A DNA stretch of 42,356 bases from an uncultured Coriobacteriaceae bacterium (GCA_947426865.1 CANEFS010000008.1:1-42356), one strand, 5' to 3'. Counted from the first letter of the stretch, positions 24,352 to 33,590 are shown. Numbers and translations: made by a program. Notes: generated by a model from the sequence alone, not told the origin.

Positions 24352-25458
24352 ATGTCTTCAAAACTTAAAGAGGGACGCTTTGTCACGAGCTCTTCGAACC
24401 TCTCTCGAGAAAGAGCACAAGGGCGCTACAGCAAAAAGCGGAAAGTGCGCAAGCGCAAAAGCGTCACGAAAATCGTTTTGACCACGGTTGCCGCCTCCTT
24501 CGCCGCCGCGGTTTTGGGACTGGGGGTTTTCCTTTTTGGTGTTCAAGCCCTTCTGGGACAAGGACTTGATACAAATCTTTTTGGTGTTTTGACCGACTCC
24601 TCGATTCATCAACCTTTCTACATGCTGCTTTTGGGCACCGACAAATCCAACGAGCGCGCACAGTCGGCCGACTTTGGCGAGTCTGATTCTGCCTACCGCA
24701 CCGACTCGATGATTTTGGCGCGCCTGGATCCGCCGGAGAAAAAAGTTACGCTGATCTCTATAGAGCGCGACACGCTGGTCGACCTTGGAAAGTACGGAAA
24801 GCAAAAGATTAACGCGGCCTACTCCATTGGCGGAGCGGCAATGGCCGTCAAAGAAGTGAGCGAGCTGGCAGGCGTTCCCATTGCCCACTATGCCGAGATT
24901 AACTTCGACGAGTTCGTCTCTGTCGTCGACACGATTGGCGGTATCGACGTCAATATTAAAGTGGACCTGAAGGACAACTACGCTAACCTTGACATTAAAA
25001 AAGGCGAGCAAACCCTGGACGGCACCACCGCCCTTGCTTTGTGCCGTGCGCGCCACGCCTACGAGGCTTACGGATCCGGCGATTACTACCGGGCCTCGAA
25101 CCAGCGTATGATTTTGGGGGCGATTGTCAAAAAGGTGTTGGCCTCAAATCCCTTCACGCTGGCAGGCTCTGTTACCACCCTTGCCAAGAGCGTAACAACC
25201 GATTTGAACGTTTCCGAGATTCTGGCTCTCGCCTACTCCTATCAGGGCTTCGACCCGGCAACGGATCTGTACTCGGGCCTGGAGCCAACCACCTCTAAAT
25301 ACATCAACGGCGGTTGGTACGATCTTGTTGACGAAAAGGCGTGGAAGACTATGATGCAGCGCGTGAATGCGGGGTTGTCCCCGTACAAAGATGCGAGTGA
25401 GGATTTTACGCTTAACGTCGCTGGCGCCGATTCCGCCTACTCAAATCCTGGGGAATAG
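24352..25458 (+). CDS. LytR-CpsA-Psr family cell-wall glycopolymer ligase
   Basis: LCP proteins attach teichoic acids or other glycopolymers from lipid carriers to peptidoglycan on the outer face of the membrane. The N-terminal ~38 residues are cytoplasmic and very basic, one membrane helix covers about 41-66, and the LCP domain follows. That domain has LLLGTDKSNE, YRTDSMILARLDP, SIERDTLVDL, the NAAYSIGGA motif and RHAYEAYGSGDYYRASNQR, which carry the Arg/Asp residues binding Mg and pyrophosphate. At 368 aa it has no extra LytR_C domain. AAGGAG nine bases before the ATG is a strong ribosome site. It converges with the P-type ATPase, 4 bp apart. Confidence 0.94.
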   Translation: MSSKLKEGRFVTSSSNLSRERAQGRYSKKRKVRKRKSVTKIVLTTVAASFAAAVLGLGVFLFGVQALLGQGLDTNLFGVLTDSSIHQPFYMLLLGTDKSNERAQSADFGESDSAYRTDSMILARLDPPEKKVTLISIERDTLVDLGKYGKQKINAAYSIGGAAMAVKEVSELAGVPIAHYAEINFDEFVSVVDTIGGIDVNIKVDLKDNYANLDIKKGEQTLDGTTALALCRARHAYEAYGSGDYYRASNQRMILGAIVKKVLASNPFTLAGSVTTLAKSVTTDLNVSEILALAYSYQGFDPATDLYSGLEPTTSKYINGGWYDLVDEKAWKTMMQRVNAGLSPYKDASEDFTLNVAGADSAYSNPGE

Positions 25459-25462
25459 AGCT

Positions 25463-28369
25463 CTATTTGCGTTCGATATGGCGCCATATCGCCTTGTAGA
25501 TTTCCATGATGGGCAAGATGAGAAACGCAAGCCCCAACGCAAGCAGATAGTTAATGAGGTCAAGCTCTGCAAAGCCAAAGAGATGAGCCAGCAGCGGCAC
25601 CTCAATGACCACAGTCGTTAAGACAAGCGATAAAGCAAACGCTCCCCAAAGCCATCCGTTTTGTTCTTTCAATTTGAAAAGGGATTCTCGACGTGAGCGC
25701 ATATTGAAAGAGTGGAACATCTCTGTCATGGAAAGGGTCAAAAACGCCATCGTAATTCCCTCTTTGCCAAGGGAGGGCGAAGCGATGACATTTGCCAAGT
25801 CGAACGTGTGGTACTCAACGTAGTGACCAATGAAATAGCTCACGAGGGTGATGAGGGCGATGACGATTCCTTGGAAGGCGATGTCGAAGCCCATGCCGTT
25901 TGCAAAAATTCCATCACTTGCTTTTCTCGGCTTGCGGCGCATGATGTTTGGCTCGGCATTTTCCATGCCGAGCGCCAGGGCCGGAAGTGAGTCGGTGATG
26001 AGGTTAATCCAGAGGAGCTGGACGGGTTCGAGAATGACAAAGCCAATAAGCGTTGCGATGAAGACAACCACGACCTCGGCGATGTTTGAGGAGAGCAAGA
26101 ATTGAATCGCTTTCCTAATGTTGTCGTAGATGCGTCTGCCCTCTTCTGCGGCGGCAACGATAGTCGCAAAGTTGTCGTCTGCTAGCACCATGTCGGCCAC
26201 ATTCTTTGTCACGTCGGTGCCGGTGATGCCCATGCCAATACCGATGTCTGCGCGCTTAATGGAAGGCGCGTCGTTTACACCGTCTCCGGTCATCGCCACG
26301 ATTTGGTCCTGTTTTTTCCAAGCCTCGACGATGCGCACCTTGTGCTCTGGCTGGACACGGGCGTAGACGCCGTAGTTCTTAATGTGGTCGGCGAGCTCCT
26401 CATCCGAAAGTTTGTCAAGGTCTGCGCCGGTAATCGCTTCTTTTTTGCTCTCAATAATGCCGAGCTCTTTCGCGATGGCAATGGCGGTGTCGATGTGGTC
26501 GCCGGTAATCATGACCACGCGGATACCTGCTGCCTTCGCCTCTTCAATCGCCGGACCAACCTCTTTTCGCACAGGATCAATCATGCCGCAAAGACCAATA
26601 TAGGTGAGGTCAGTCTCGAGGGCTGCGGGCATGAAAGCCTCCGGAAGCGTTTGATAGTGTTTCTCAGCAGCGCAGAGGACGCGTAGAGCCTCTTCTGTCA
26701 TGCCTTTGTTTTCGTCGAGAATAGCTTGGCGAACATCGTCAGTGAGAGGCTTTGCCTCATTGCCGTCCAAATAGTGCGTGCACCTTTTGAGGACCTCGTC
26801 GGGGGCGCCTTTCGTGTACTGGACGAAGTCGTCGGCCTCGCCTTTCACAACCACGCTCATCATTTTGCGGTTGGAATCGAAGGGCGCCTCGCCCACGCGG
26901 ACGAACTGCGTATCGAGGTCGCTCTTGAGAAGCCCTTGCTTTGCCGCGTCGGTTACGAGGGCTGCTTCTGTCGGCTCGCCTTGCGCGTGGCCTTGGAGGT
27001 TTTTCTGCGAAGAGGGCTGTTCGGAGGTATCTGGTTTCTGAGAGGCGTTGGCCGCGAGGTTTTTCTTGGAGGAGGCGGGGATTTCGGAGGAGGTTTTCTC
27101 GGAGGGAGCGGCCGTTTCGGAGGAGGTTTTCTCGGCATCTTCTACCCACTGCGCGTCGCTTGCGAGCGCCATCGCTTTTACGAGCTCGGTCTCGTTTTTG
27201 CCCGTATGGCGCACGACCGTCATCTGGTTTTGCGTAAGCGTACCCGTCTTGTCAGAGCAAATGACCTGCGTGCAACCGAGGGTCTCAACCGCTGTCAGCT
27301 TTCTCACAATGGCCGAGCGCTTGCTCATCTTCGTCACCCCAAGCGAGAGCACAATCGTCACGACCGCGACGAGCCCTTCAGGGATGGCGGCGACCGCAAG
27401 TGAGACGGCCACCATAAAAGTGTTCATCATAAGCTCGGGGTTTTGGAGGAACTCTGCGCCGTGGCGGAAGAAATTGATAAGGAAGATGAACGCGCATATT
27501 ACGATGACACCGATGGTGAGAATTTTGGAGAGCTCGGCGAGCTTTTGTTGGAGCGGCGTTTTTTCGTCTTTTGCCGTCGAGATTGAGGTGGCAATCTTTC
27601 CCATCTCGGTACGCATCCCGGTCTCAACCACAACGGCGCGCCCGCGGCCGTAGACCACCGTTGAGCTCATATAAGCCATGTTTTTGCGGTCACCCAGAGG
27701 GATGGGGCTGCCGTCTTTTTCAATCTCGATTTTTTCAACCGCTTTTTCAACCGGCACGGACTCGCCTGTCAGCGACGACTCTTCAACCTTTAGGCTGGCC
27801 GCTTCTAAAAGCCGGCAATCCGCCGGGACAGCGTCTCCCGCTTCGAGAAGAACGATGTCGCCAGGGACGAGCTCGGCGGAGCTGATCTCTTGCGGCTTTC
27901 CATCGCGAATCACGGTCGAGGTGGCCGCCGTCATTTTTTGCAGCGCTTCGAGGGCTTGTTCTGCTTTCGATTCTTGCACCACGCCAAGCACCGAATTGAG
28001 CACGACGACGAAAAGAATGATGATGACCTCCGAAATGTCGTTGTCACCCTGAAGAGCCCCGGTGACCGCCGAAACAATGGCGGCGACAATCAGAAGAATA
28101 ATCATGGGGTCTGCCAGCTGCTTCAAAAAGCGCGAAATGAGCGATTCTCTCTTGCCCTTTTCGAGCTCATTGGGGCCAAATTTCTCCAAGCGCTTTTTTG
28201 CCTCTTCTTTCGTAAGGCCATGCCTCGCGCTGACAGAGAGTTCTTTTAAAACGTCTTCTGCAGATTGGAAATGGGCTTGGTTTTCTGAATGGTTTTCTGA
28301 ATGGCTTTCAGAATGGTTTTCAGGATGGTTTTCTGAAGATGTTTGCTTGGTTTTTTGAAGGTCACTCAT
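25463..28369 (-). CDS. Calcium-transporting P-type ATPase
   Basis: P2A-type cation pump, most likely exporting Ca2+. The actuator TGES is at 201-204, the phosphorylation site DKTGTLT starts at D373, and MTGDGVNDAP marks the P domain. The membrane site residues PEGL (330-333), SSNIAE in TM5 and NLITD in TM6 match the Ca2+ ATPase pattern, including the N and E used for site I in SERCA. At 968 aa it carries two low-complexity additions: an N-terminal array of SENH-like 4-aa repeats (residues about 12-31), possibly metal-binding, and a Ser/Glu/Lys-rich insert in the nucleotide domain (about 411-462). The ribosome site is weak. Confidence 0.93.
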   Translation of the reverse strand: MSDLQKTKQTSSENHPENHSESHSENHSENQAHFQSAEDVLKELSVSARHGLTKEEAKKRLEKFGPNELEKGKRESLISRFLKQLADPMIILLIVAAIVSAVTGALQGDNDISEVIIILFVVVLNSVLGVVQESKAEQALEALQKMTAATSTVIRDGKPQEISSAELVPGDIVLLEAGDAVPADCRLLEAASLKVEESSLTGESVPVEKAVEKIEIEKDGSPIPLGDRKNMAYMSSTVVYGRGRAVVVETGMRTEMGKIATSISTAKDEKTPLQQKLAELSKILTIGVIVICAFIFLINFFRHGAEFLQNPELMMNTFMVAVSLAVAAIPEGLVAVVTIVLSLGVTKMSKRSAIVRKLTAVETLGCTQVICSDKTGTLTQNQMTVVRHTGKNETELVKAMALASDAQWVEDAEKTSSETAAPSEKTSSEIPASSKKNLAANASQKPDTSEQPSSQKNLQGHAQGEPTEAALVTDAAKQGLLKSDLDTQFVRVGEAPFDSNRKMMSVVVKGEADDFVQYTKGAPDEVLKRCTHYLDGNEAKPLTDDVRQAILDENKGMTEEALRVLCAAEKHYQTLPEAFMPAALETDLTYIGLCGMIDPVRKEVGPAIEEAKAAGIRVVMITGDHIDTAIAIAKELGIIESKKEAITGADLDKLSDEELADHIKNYGVYARVQPEHKVRIVEAWKKQDQIVAMTGDGVNDAPSIKRADIGIGMGITGTDVTKNVADMVLADDNFATIVAAAEEGRRIYDNIRKAIQFLLSSNIAEVVVVFIATLIGFVILEPVQLLWINLITDSLPALALGMENAEPNIMRRKPRKASDGIFANGMGFDIAFQGIVIALITLVSYFIGHYVEYHTFDLANVIASPSLGKEGITMAFLTLSMTEMFHSFNMRSRRESLFKLKEQNGWLWGAFALSLVLTTVVIEVPLLAHLFGFAELDLINYLLALGLAFLILPIMEIYKAIWRHIERK
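27082..27135. repeat. 21-bp direct repeat in the ATPase insert
   Basis: The same 21-bp sequence, ending in TTTTCTCGG, occurs at 27082-27102 and 27115-27135, a 33-bp period. It encodes the duplicated EKTSSE units of the nucleotide-domain insert and duplicates the window-wide TCTCGG motif. Confidence 0.8.
28275..28334. repeat. 12-bp tandem repeats encoding SENH units
   Basis: About five copies of a 12-bp unit like GAATGGTTTTCT lie in tandem at the 5' end of the ATPase gene. On the minus strand each unit encodes S-E-N-H or a close variant (SESH, PENH). The copy number probably varies between strains. Confidence 0.85.
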
Positions 28370-28625
28370 TGGTGTAAATCTTTCACTTGTGTGTTCGTTT
28401 TTGTATCTATTTTTATTCCTTTATTGGATTTTGCTTGCGTATAAATTTTTCCCGTTTTTTTAGCGTACATGATTAAAGTTTTTTCCCTTTTTGAAGCGTT
28501 TTGAACGTTCGCTTTAAGTACCTTTTAAGTGTTCGTGCGAAGTGCGCGTCTTTTAATTTTGCGTCACTTTTCTCATTCTAGGGTACAAAGAAATAAACTA
28601 AAAAAAGCGAGGTAAGGAAACGCGC

Positions 28626-29621
28626 ATGAAAATTCTTTTCTACGATACGTACGACTACGATAAAAAATCTTTTGAGGAACAGCTCAAAAACTTTCCTGGC
28701 ATTGAGATTGATTATTTAGAAGCCGATATCAATCCTATGACCGCTCCTTTGGCCAAGGGCTACGATGCGGTCTGTGCCTTCGTGAACTCTAATCTTGGCG
28801 CGATGTCGCTTGAGATTTTGGCAGGTCTTGGCATCAAGCTTATTCTGATGCGTTGCGCTGGCTTTGATGCCGTGAATCTTGAGACGGCAAAGCGCCTTGG
28901 CATGACAGTCCTTCGCGTTCCTGGCTACTCCCCCGAGGCAATCGCCGAGCACGCCATGGGTCTTGCGCTTGCGGCCGACCGTCACATCGTAAAAGGCTAC
29001 AACCGTGTTCGCGAGAATGACTTTGCGCTCTCCGGGCTTCTCGGCACGACCTTACACGGAAAGACGGCAGGCATCGTTGGCACGGGAAAAATTGGTGCCG
29101 CGATGTGCAAGATTGTCCACGGTCTTGGCATGGACGTTCTTGGCTTCGATGTCCATCCCAACCCCGAGCTTGATTTCGTGACCTATGTTGAGCTTGATGA
29201 ACTTCTCGAGAAGTCCGATTTGATTTCTCTGCATTGTCCCCTCCTCGAGTCGAACTATCACATGATTGATAAACGCGCGATTGCGAAGATGAAAGACGGC
29301 GTCATTTTCGTCAACACAGCACGCGGTGGCCTCGTGGATACGAACGATTTGATTGAAGGTATCCGGACGCAAAAAATTGGTTCGTGCGGCATCGATGTTT
29401 ACGAAGAGGAAGAGCCGAACGTCTTTAGGGATCGCTCGAGTGCGGTGTTTGAGTCAGTTATCTCCAGGCTGTGCGCGTTTCCAAACGTCGTCATTACGAG
29501 TCACCAAGCATTCTTTACCAAGGAAGCTCTGGCCTCTATCGCCGATACAACGCTTGAGAACGCTCGGGCTTTTGCCGAGGGAAAAATCGATGAGGTGCCT
29601 GCTCCTAATGTCGTTGTCTAG
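28626..29621 (+). CDS. D-lactate dehydrogenase-like D-2-hydroxyacid dehydrogenase
   Basis: NAD-dependent D-2-hydroxyacid dehydrogenase, most like fermentative D-lactate dehydrogenase, which reduces pyruvate to D-lactate. The Rossmann motif GTGKIG is at 152-157, with D175 as likely NAD discriminator. The catalytic Arg is in NTARGGLVDT (R233), Glu near 262 and His in TSHQAFFT (H293). HCPLLESNYHMI is also typical of LdhA. At 331 aa the length is normal. AAGGAAA precedes the ATG. It is a single gene on the plus strand. Its last 168 bp overlap the antisense DUF192 frame. The 256 bp upstream, shared with the divergent ATPase gene, is AT-rich and holds no gene. Confidence 0.93.
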   Translation: MKILFYDTYDYDKKSFEEQLKNFPGIEIDYLEADINPMTAPLAKGYDAVCAFVNSNLGAMSLEILAGLGIKLILMRCAGFDAVNLETAKRLGMTVLRVPGYSPEAIAEHAMGLALAADRHIVKGYNRVRENDFALSGLLGTTLHGKTAGIVGTGKIGAAMCKIVHGLGMDVLGFDVHPNPELDFVTYVELDELLEKSDLISLHCPLLESNYHMIDKRAIAKMKDGVIFVNTARGGLVDTNDLIEGIRTQKIGSCGIDVYEEEEPNVFRDRSSAVFESVISRLCAFPNVVITSHQAFFTKEALASIADTTLENARAFAEGKIDEVPAPNVVV

Positions 29622-30002
29622 TTCATTTCCGAGAAAAGCTCGTTCTTTTGCAAGGCCATCTGTGCCCTGGCTTATGTCGTAAAACAAGGGTTGCTGATTG
29701 AGAGCAAGCCAAGGCAAAGTATTTGAGAAGCGCTCCAGACACGCCCGCGCTTTTACGCAACTTGCCACGCGACAAGGAGAAAAATTTCTCTTCACTTTTA
29801 TAACGCGTCCCTCCTCATCCAAAAATGCCACGTCAATTTTTCTTCGCATAAAAAACGTATGAATCGAGCGGCAGGGTGAAAAAAGCATCGGTGGCGGGTC
29901 GAATCTTTTCTCGGCTTGAAAAGGAATGAGGCCGAAAAGTTTTTGTAAAAACGTGGCCGCTACGCAAACCTCAAGGACTGGTTTGGACTCCGTCTTATCC
30001 AC
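29454..30002 (-). CDS. DUF192 protein
   Basis: The first ~100 residues match the DUF192 family (small beta-barrel domain, function poorly known): VAATFLQKLFGLIPF, PPPMLFSPCRSIHTFFMRRKIDVAFLDEEGRVIKV and ACLERF. There is no signal peptide in this frame, although many DUF192 proteins are exported. The start is GTG and overlaps the tadE stop by 8 bp, so it is translationally coupled to the pilus operon as its last gene. The C-terminal ~80 residues are unlike the family, and the last 56 are antisense to the end of the D-lactate dehydrogenase gene. The normal stop may have been lost. Confidence 0.75.
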   Translation of the reverse strand: MDKTESKPVLEVCVAATFLQKLFGLIPFQAEKRFDPPPMLFSPCRSIHTFFMRRKIDVAFLDEEGRVIKVKRNFSPCRVASCVKARACLERFSNTLPWLALNQQPLFYDISQGTDGLAKERAFLGNELDNDIRSRHLIDFSLGKSPSVLKRCIGDRGQSFLGKECLVTRNDDVWKRAQPGDN

Positions 30003-30531
30003 TGTCCACTCCTAAACCAGAAGAACCAATGTCGAGAACAAGATCTGTTTCGTGAGTAAGCTCGAAAGGCGTGTTGAGGCCGACGCCCGATATTGAAAAA
30101 GAAGAAGGCTGGGGCTTGTAACGCATCAGGCACTTCATTCTAACCCGGGTGGGATTGAGCGTGAAAATGGCGTCTGTTTTCGAAGCGTCCAAATCCGTAA
30201 TGGAAACCTCCACTTGAACGGCCTCCCCCATTGCCTGCTTCAGTTTCTCCTCAATCTGCGCCTTTGCTGAGGCACTACTTTGCTCAGCGGACGGGGCGAC
30301 GCCGTGAGAGGTAATCATGTCCTGGGACACGCGGTCGAACTTAGCGCAGAGCGACGAGAAATACCCAAGATTGATAATGATGAGGGCTGAAACGATAACG
30401 ACGGGGATAAGAAAAGCAAGTTCCACCGTCATCTGACCTCCCTCGTTTTGAAAGCGGCCGATAAAAGAAGAGTGCTTGTGAAGGGCGGCACGCCCTAAGG
30501 CTCTGTCCTTAGTTACGTGTTCGTTTCGCAT
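29995..30531 (-). CDS. TadE-like pseudopilin
   Basis: Predicted minor pilin of the Tad/Flp pilus. A prepilin-like motif GGQMTVELAFLIPVVIV sits at about residues 31-47, with Glu five residues after the processing Gly, followed by a hydrophobic helix. The extracellular part of about 115 aa shows no known domain. The start ATG is preceded by GAGGTGATG. The gene follows the TadG-like gene by 98 bp and overlaps the DUF192 gene. Confidence 0.85.
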   Translation of the reverse strand: MRNEHVTKDRALGRAALHKHSSFIGRFQNEGGQMTVELAFLIPVVIVSALIIINLGYFSSLCAKFDRVSQDMITSHGVAPSAEQSSASAKAQIEEKLKQAMGEAVQVEVSITDLDASKTDAIFTLNPTRVRMKCLMRYKPQPSSFSISGVGLNTPFELTHETDLVLDIGSSGLGVDSG

Positions 30532-30629
30532 TCGTCTTTCATCACCTCTTTTTTAAAACTCGAAAGATTTTCCACAAGGCCCTTAGGAAACCCCTTGGAA
30601 AAACCCTTCATAAAAACTTCCAAAACCCC

Positions 30630-32852
30630 TCATAAAACCCCGAGCAATTTTTTTACAGAAATAGTAAGCGGGATTTTGATAGAGGTGCCGGGGATGGGAA
30701 GGTCGGCAATAGAAATCTCTTCTTCGCCAAACGACTCGCTCACTTGTCGAGAAAAACTCGCCAAAAGGTCACCCAGACTGCCCGAACTTGGAAGAGCTTG
30801 GACGACATCGGACATGCGACTGATGTCGAATCCATCTTTGCTCAGTATGTCTTGCGTATTGCAAAGAACCGGCTTTCTTAAACGCAAATCTGCGGGCTCT
30901 AACCCCAGTGCCGAGACAATGGAGGACAACTTGTTCGAGAGCCAACCCGCCAACGGACCCGCGGCCGCCGCCCTCAGCCCATCAAAAAGTGAATTGCCCA
31001 CGTCGCTGATCTTCCCGAAACCTGCTTGGTAACCCACGAGAAGACTGGACCAAACGCCGCAAATTCCGTCGAAGATAGAGCCCAATGCCCCACCAAAATC
31101 TTCGTCTTCTGTAGCATCGGCCGCTTTCGTGCCCTCGAAAAAGCGCGCGAGGACGGTGTTCTCGGCAGAGTTCGCATCGACCGCCAGCGTGGCCCCTGCT
31201 ATGGCAACACCTTCAGGAAGCGGCTGCGTTTTCGAAAATGCCGTCTCGAGGGCTTGCGGCAAATCGGTCTCGCCCCTTACCACGACTCCAATCACACCCC
31301 ACGCTCCCGGTGGACAGATGCGGGGCCGCTTGACCCCCAGCGCCTTGATTGCCTTGTCAAAAGCGTCGGCACCTTCCTCTGCAAGCCCCTTCATCTCTTT
31401 CATTTCCTGCTCGTACTTGTTTTTTGCGTCTTGATATTTCTTCGACTCCTCGACGACGATACGCCAATAATGCTCGTAGCCATTGTTTATATTCGTCGAG
31501 GCAGACGCAGTCTTTCCCATCGCGGCCACGTCAAACTGGCAGACCGAACAAAGGCCGAACCCGACGCTTTCCGCCTCACTCAGCGTCGCGCTCCCACTCA
31601 GTCCGTGCGCCCCCGGGCAGGCGCTGTAGGCATGAAGGATGCTTTGGCCTCCTTCGCTACTTTTGGGCCAGGTCGTCTCCGAGAAAAGCTTGCTCGCTTT
31701 GGTTTCCTCCGTATTGTGCGGAAGGTCGGGAAGCGATAAGGAAACGGTGCCATCCGCGTTTTCGATGTAGTAGCCCGCTTGCATTTCTTTGGCTGCAAAC
31801 TGATAGAAGGCCTTTCGCATGGCGGAGTTTGACTGCTCCTCCACCGAACTTGTTGCGGCAGTTTCTAGAGCTGCGCGTGCCTGATAATAGGCGCGGCTTC
31901 TCGAAAGAGCGACCCCAAACGACCAGTTATCAGGAATGGCGTAGTGGGGATTTTGGGCAGGACTTAAATGCGCAAGAGAATCTGCTCTCGAGCGCATGCA
32001 ATACGGGTCGTCGATGCAATCTGCGCGCCAGGCGCGTTCCTGCGCCTCTTTCATCTCCTTCTGGTTCGCTTCGGCCTCTGCCGATTTTTTTGCGAGCGCG
32101 TCACTTTTCTCTTCCAAATCTTTCGTATCGAGAGAATCTCCTAAATCGTATTGTGAGAGCGAGCTTTCCGGGAAGGGTATGCCCGTGCCAAGATAGTTCA
32201 GATTCCCTTCACTGTTTGCTGCGGTGGTCGCAAAGGCATTGATTGCAATTGCTGCTGGCAAGAGTTTCTCGAGTTTTTCAAGTCCGGAAGCGGCACTTTT
32301 TGCAAAGTCAGAGCGACTTTTAAGGATCTTTGCGCCCGCTTTCGTGAGAGAGACGCCGGCTTCCTGGAGACCAGGAACAGCGCTCGTGATAAGGCCTGCC
32401 CCCAAAACGAACATGCCGGTCAGCCCCAGTGTTAAGACGCATGCATCGCTCACCTGAGCCACCGTTGTAAACGCTTTAACGTCCTGCTCGCCTGATAGGG
32501 CGGCCGCATCAGCTACGTTTTGAATATCTGCCGCCTTTGAGGACGACCACTGCACCGCCACGAGACCAAACATCAAAACGAGGCTCACGACAAGAGCCAG
32601 ACCCACCGTAATTGAGGTGTAACCATCCTCTTCTAAAAAGAAATCAAGAGGACCTTGAATGCTGCGAGCCTTTGAAAGAATACGGCGGCTTCTTCGCCTG
32701 ACTCTGAATCCGCGGCGAACCTTGAACTCATTTTTTCGACGAAAACCGCTGTTGGCTCCCCGTGCGCGTTTTTCTAGGAATTTGAAGTTGTTTAATGACT
32801 TGTTTAGTCTCCCCATGCTCCTACCCAACTGTCGTAGTCTCCTGAGACCCAT
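30630..32852 (-). CDS. TadG-like pilus-associated membrane protein
   Basis: Large 740-aa protein. The first ~75 residues are strongly Arg/Lys-rich. The next segment, DGYTSITVGLALVVSLVLMF, is the single N-terminal helix of the TadE/TadG class, but without the Glu at +5 of true pilins, and is followed by VQWSSSKAADIQNVADAAALSG, typical of TadG-like proteins. The long external part has a possible coiled coil (about residues 245-285) and several Cys, and no domain I can name. The start overlaps the preceding TadE-like gene by 49 bp. An internal ATG at 32816 would cut the overlap to 13 bp, but its ribosome site is too close. Confidence 0.82.
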   Translation of the reverse strand: MGLRRLRQLGRSMGRLNKSLNNFKFLEKRARGANSGFRRKNEFKVRRGFRVRRRSRRILSKARSIQGPLDFFLEEDGYTSITVGLALVVSLVLMFGLVAVQWSSSKAADIQNVADAAALSGEQDVKAFTTVAQVSDACVLTLGLTGMFVLGAGLITSAVPGLQEAGVSLTKAGAKILKSRSDFAKSAASGLEKLEKLLPAAIAINAFATTAANSEGNLNYLGTGIPFPESSLSQYDLGDSLDTKDLEEKSDALAKKSAEAEANQKEMKEAQERAWRADCIDDPYCMRSRADSLAHLSPAQNPHYAIPDNWSFGVALSRSRAYYQARAALETAATSSVEEQSNSAMRKAFYQFAAKEMQAGYYIENADGTVSLSLPDLPHNTEETKASKLFSETTWPKSSEGGQSILHAYSACPGAHGLSGSATLSEAESVGFGLCSVCQFDVAAMGKTASASTNINNGYEHYWRIVVEESKKYQDAKNKYEQEMKEMKGLAEEGADAFDKAIKALGVKRPRICPPGAWGVIGVVVRGETDLPQALETAFSKTQPLPEGVAIAGATLAVDANSAENTVLARFFEGTKAADATEDEDFGGALGSIFDGICGVWSSLLVGYQAGFGKISDVGNSLFDGLRAAAAGPLAGWLSNKLSSIVSALGLEPADLRLRKPVLCNTQDILSKDGFDISRMSDVVQALPSSGSLGDLLASFSRQVSESFGEEEISIADLPIPGTSIKIPLTISVKKLLGVL

Positions 32853-33355
32853 TCGGGCCTCAAAATTTCTTCTGCCTTTGCCACAAGCTCCCCTTCGGAA
32901 TTTCCCTCGCCCACGAGAGCGACGCTAAACAATCCAAAAAGAGGAAGTGGCTTAAATTTCCCCTTCACCTCTACCGAGGAAAGCTTCTCCGACTCGTTTG
33001 CATCAACGCTCACTTGCCAGCCATCCTCTCCGCCCTCATGAAAGATTGAGAGGTTAGGCACAGCCCTTAGGCGGCGCTTCACAAATGACTCGATTTCTGC
33101 AGCCGAGGTTCGCGAGCTTTGCGTCGCAACGACGCGTACTCCTTCAGCAGCTGCCGCATTCATCACCGAACGCGTATAAAAAATGCAGGCGGGCTGCGCC
33201 ATCATGCCAATCACAAAAAGAAGAGAGGGTAAAAGGATGGCCGCCTCCACACTTGATTGGCCGGATTCTAGTTCTGCACGGAAAAGGGCTGTTGCCGTTT
33301 TTGCCGCTTGCCGATTGCTTCTTTTAAGCTTCTTCTTTTTAATAAAGCAACGCAT
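32804..33355 (-). CDS. TadE-like pseudopilin
   Basis: A 183-aa protein with a short basic start (MRCFIKKKKLKRSNRQ) and the prepilin-like motif SGQSSVEAAILLPSLLFVIGMM, with Glu at +5, then an external domain of about 120 aa containing FYTRSVMNAAAAEGVRV, a pattern common in TadE proteins. The frame could start 36 codons earlier, but the ATG at 33355 overlaps the preceding gene by only 17 bp, like its neighbours. It is the second of three TadE-like genes. Confidence 0.83.
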   Translation of the reverse strand: MRCFIKKKKLKRSNRQAAKTATALFRAELESGQSSVEAAILLPSLLFVIGMMAQPACIFYTRSVMNAAAAEGVRVVATQSSRTSAAEIESFVKRRLRAVPNLSIFHEGGEDGWQVSVDANESEKLSSVEVKGKFKPLPLFGLFSVALVGEGNSEGELVAKAEEILRPEWVSGDYDSWVGAWGD

Positions 33356-33590
33356 CTTGCACCATTCCCAAAATCGAAATCCCCGAGGTATGCGAAGCAG
33401 CTTCTGTTCCAAGGCGCACGAAGACCCCATCAGCGCCAGCTTGAAAGATGACGATAAGGGCAATCACCATCGCAAGAAGAGCACAAAAGACAAGCACGAA
33501 CTCTGTCGTTGATTGGCCTTTTTCTTCTTGCAAAAATGCCACGACGCAACGTCTGCGCTTCTCCCTTCTCTGATGCTTAGGCTGCCGCAT
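33339..33590 (-). CDS. Small TadE-like pseudopilin
   Basis: An 83-aa protein with a basic N-terminus, the motif KGQSTTEFVLVFCALLAMVIALIVIF (Glu at +5), and only about 35 residues after the helix. It resembles a Flp or TadE prepilin reduced to the helix and a short tail, so it may be a minor pilin. The ATG follows AAGGATTGGG. It overlaps its upstream neighbour by 14 bp and its downstream neighbour by 17 bp, so the genes are probably translationally coupled. Confidence 0.8.
   Translation of the reverse strand: MRQPKHQRREKRRRCVVAFLQEEKGQSTTEFVLVFCALLAMVIALIVIFQAGADGVFVRLGTEAASHTSGISILGMVQDALLY

Noticed and set aside
25453-25468. Palindrome AATAGAGCTCTATT between the convergent LCP and ATPase genes as a shared terminator
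   Set aside because: It is short, lacks a GC-rich stem and a T run, and overlaps the LCP stop codon. I give it no weight.
29627-29994. DUF192 frame as a mere shadow of the dehydrogenase
   Set aside because: Only its tail overlaps. The main part lies in otherwise empty DNA, has clear DUF192 motifs and is coupled to tadE, so it was kept as a gene.
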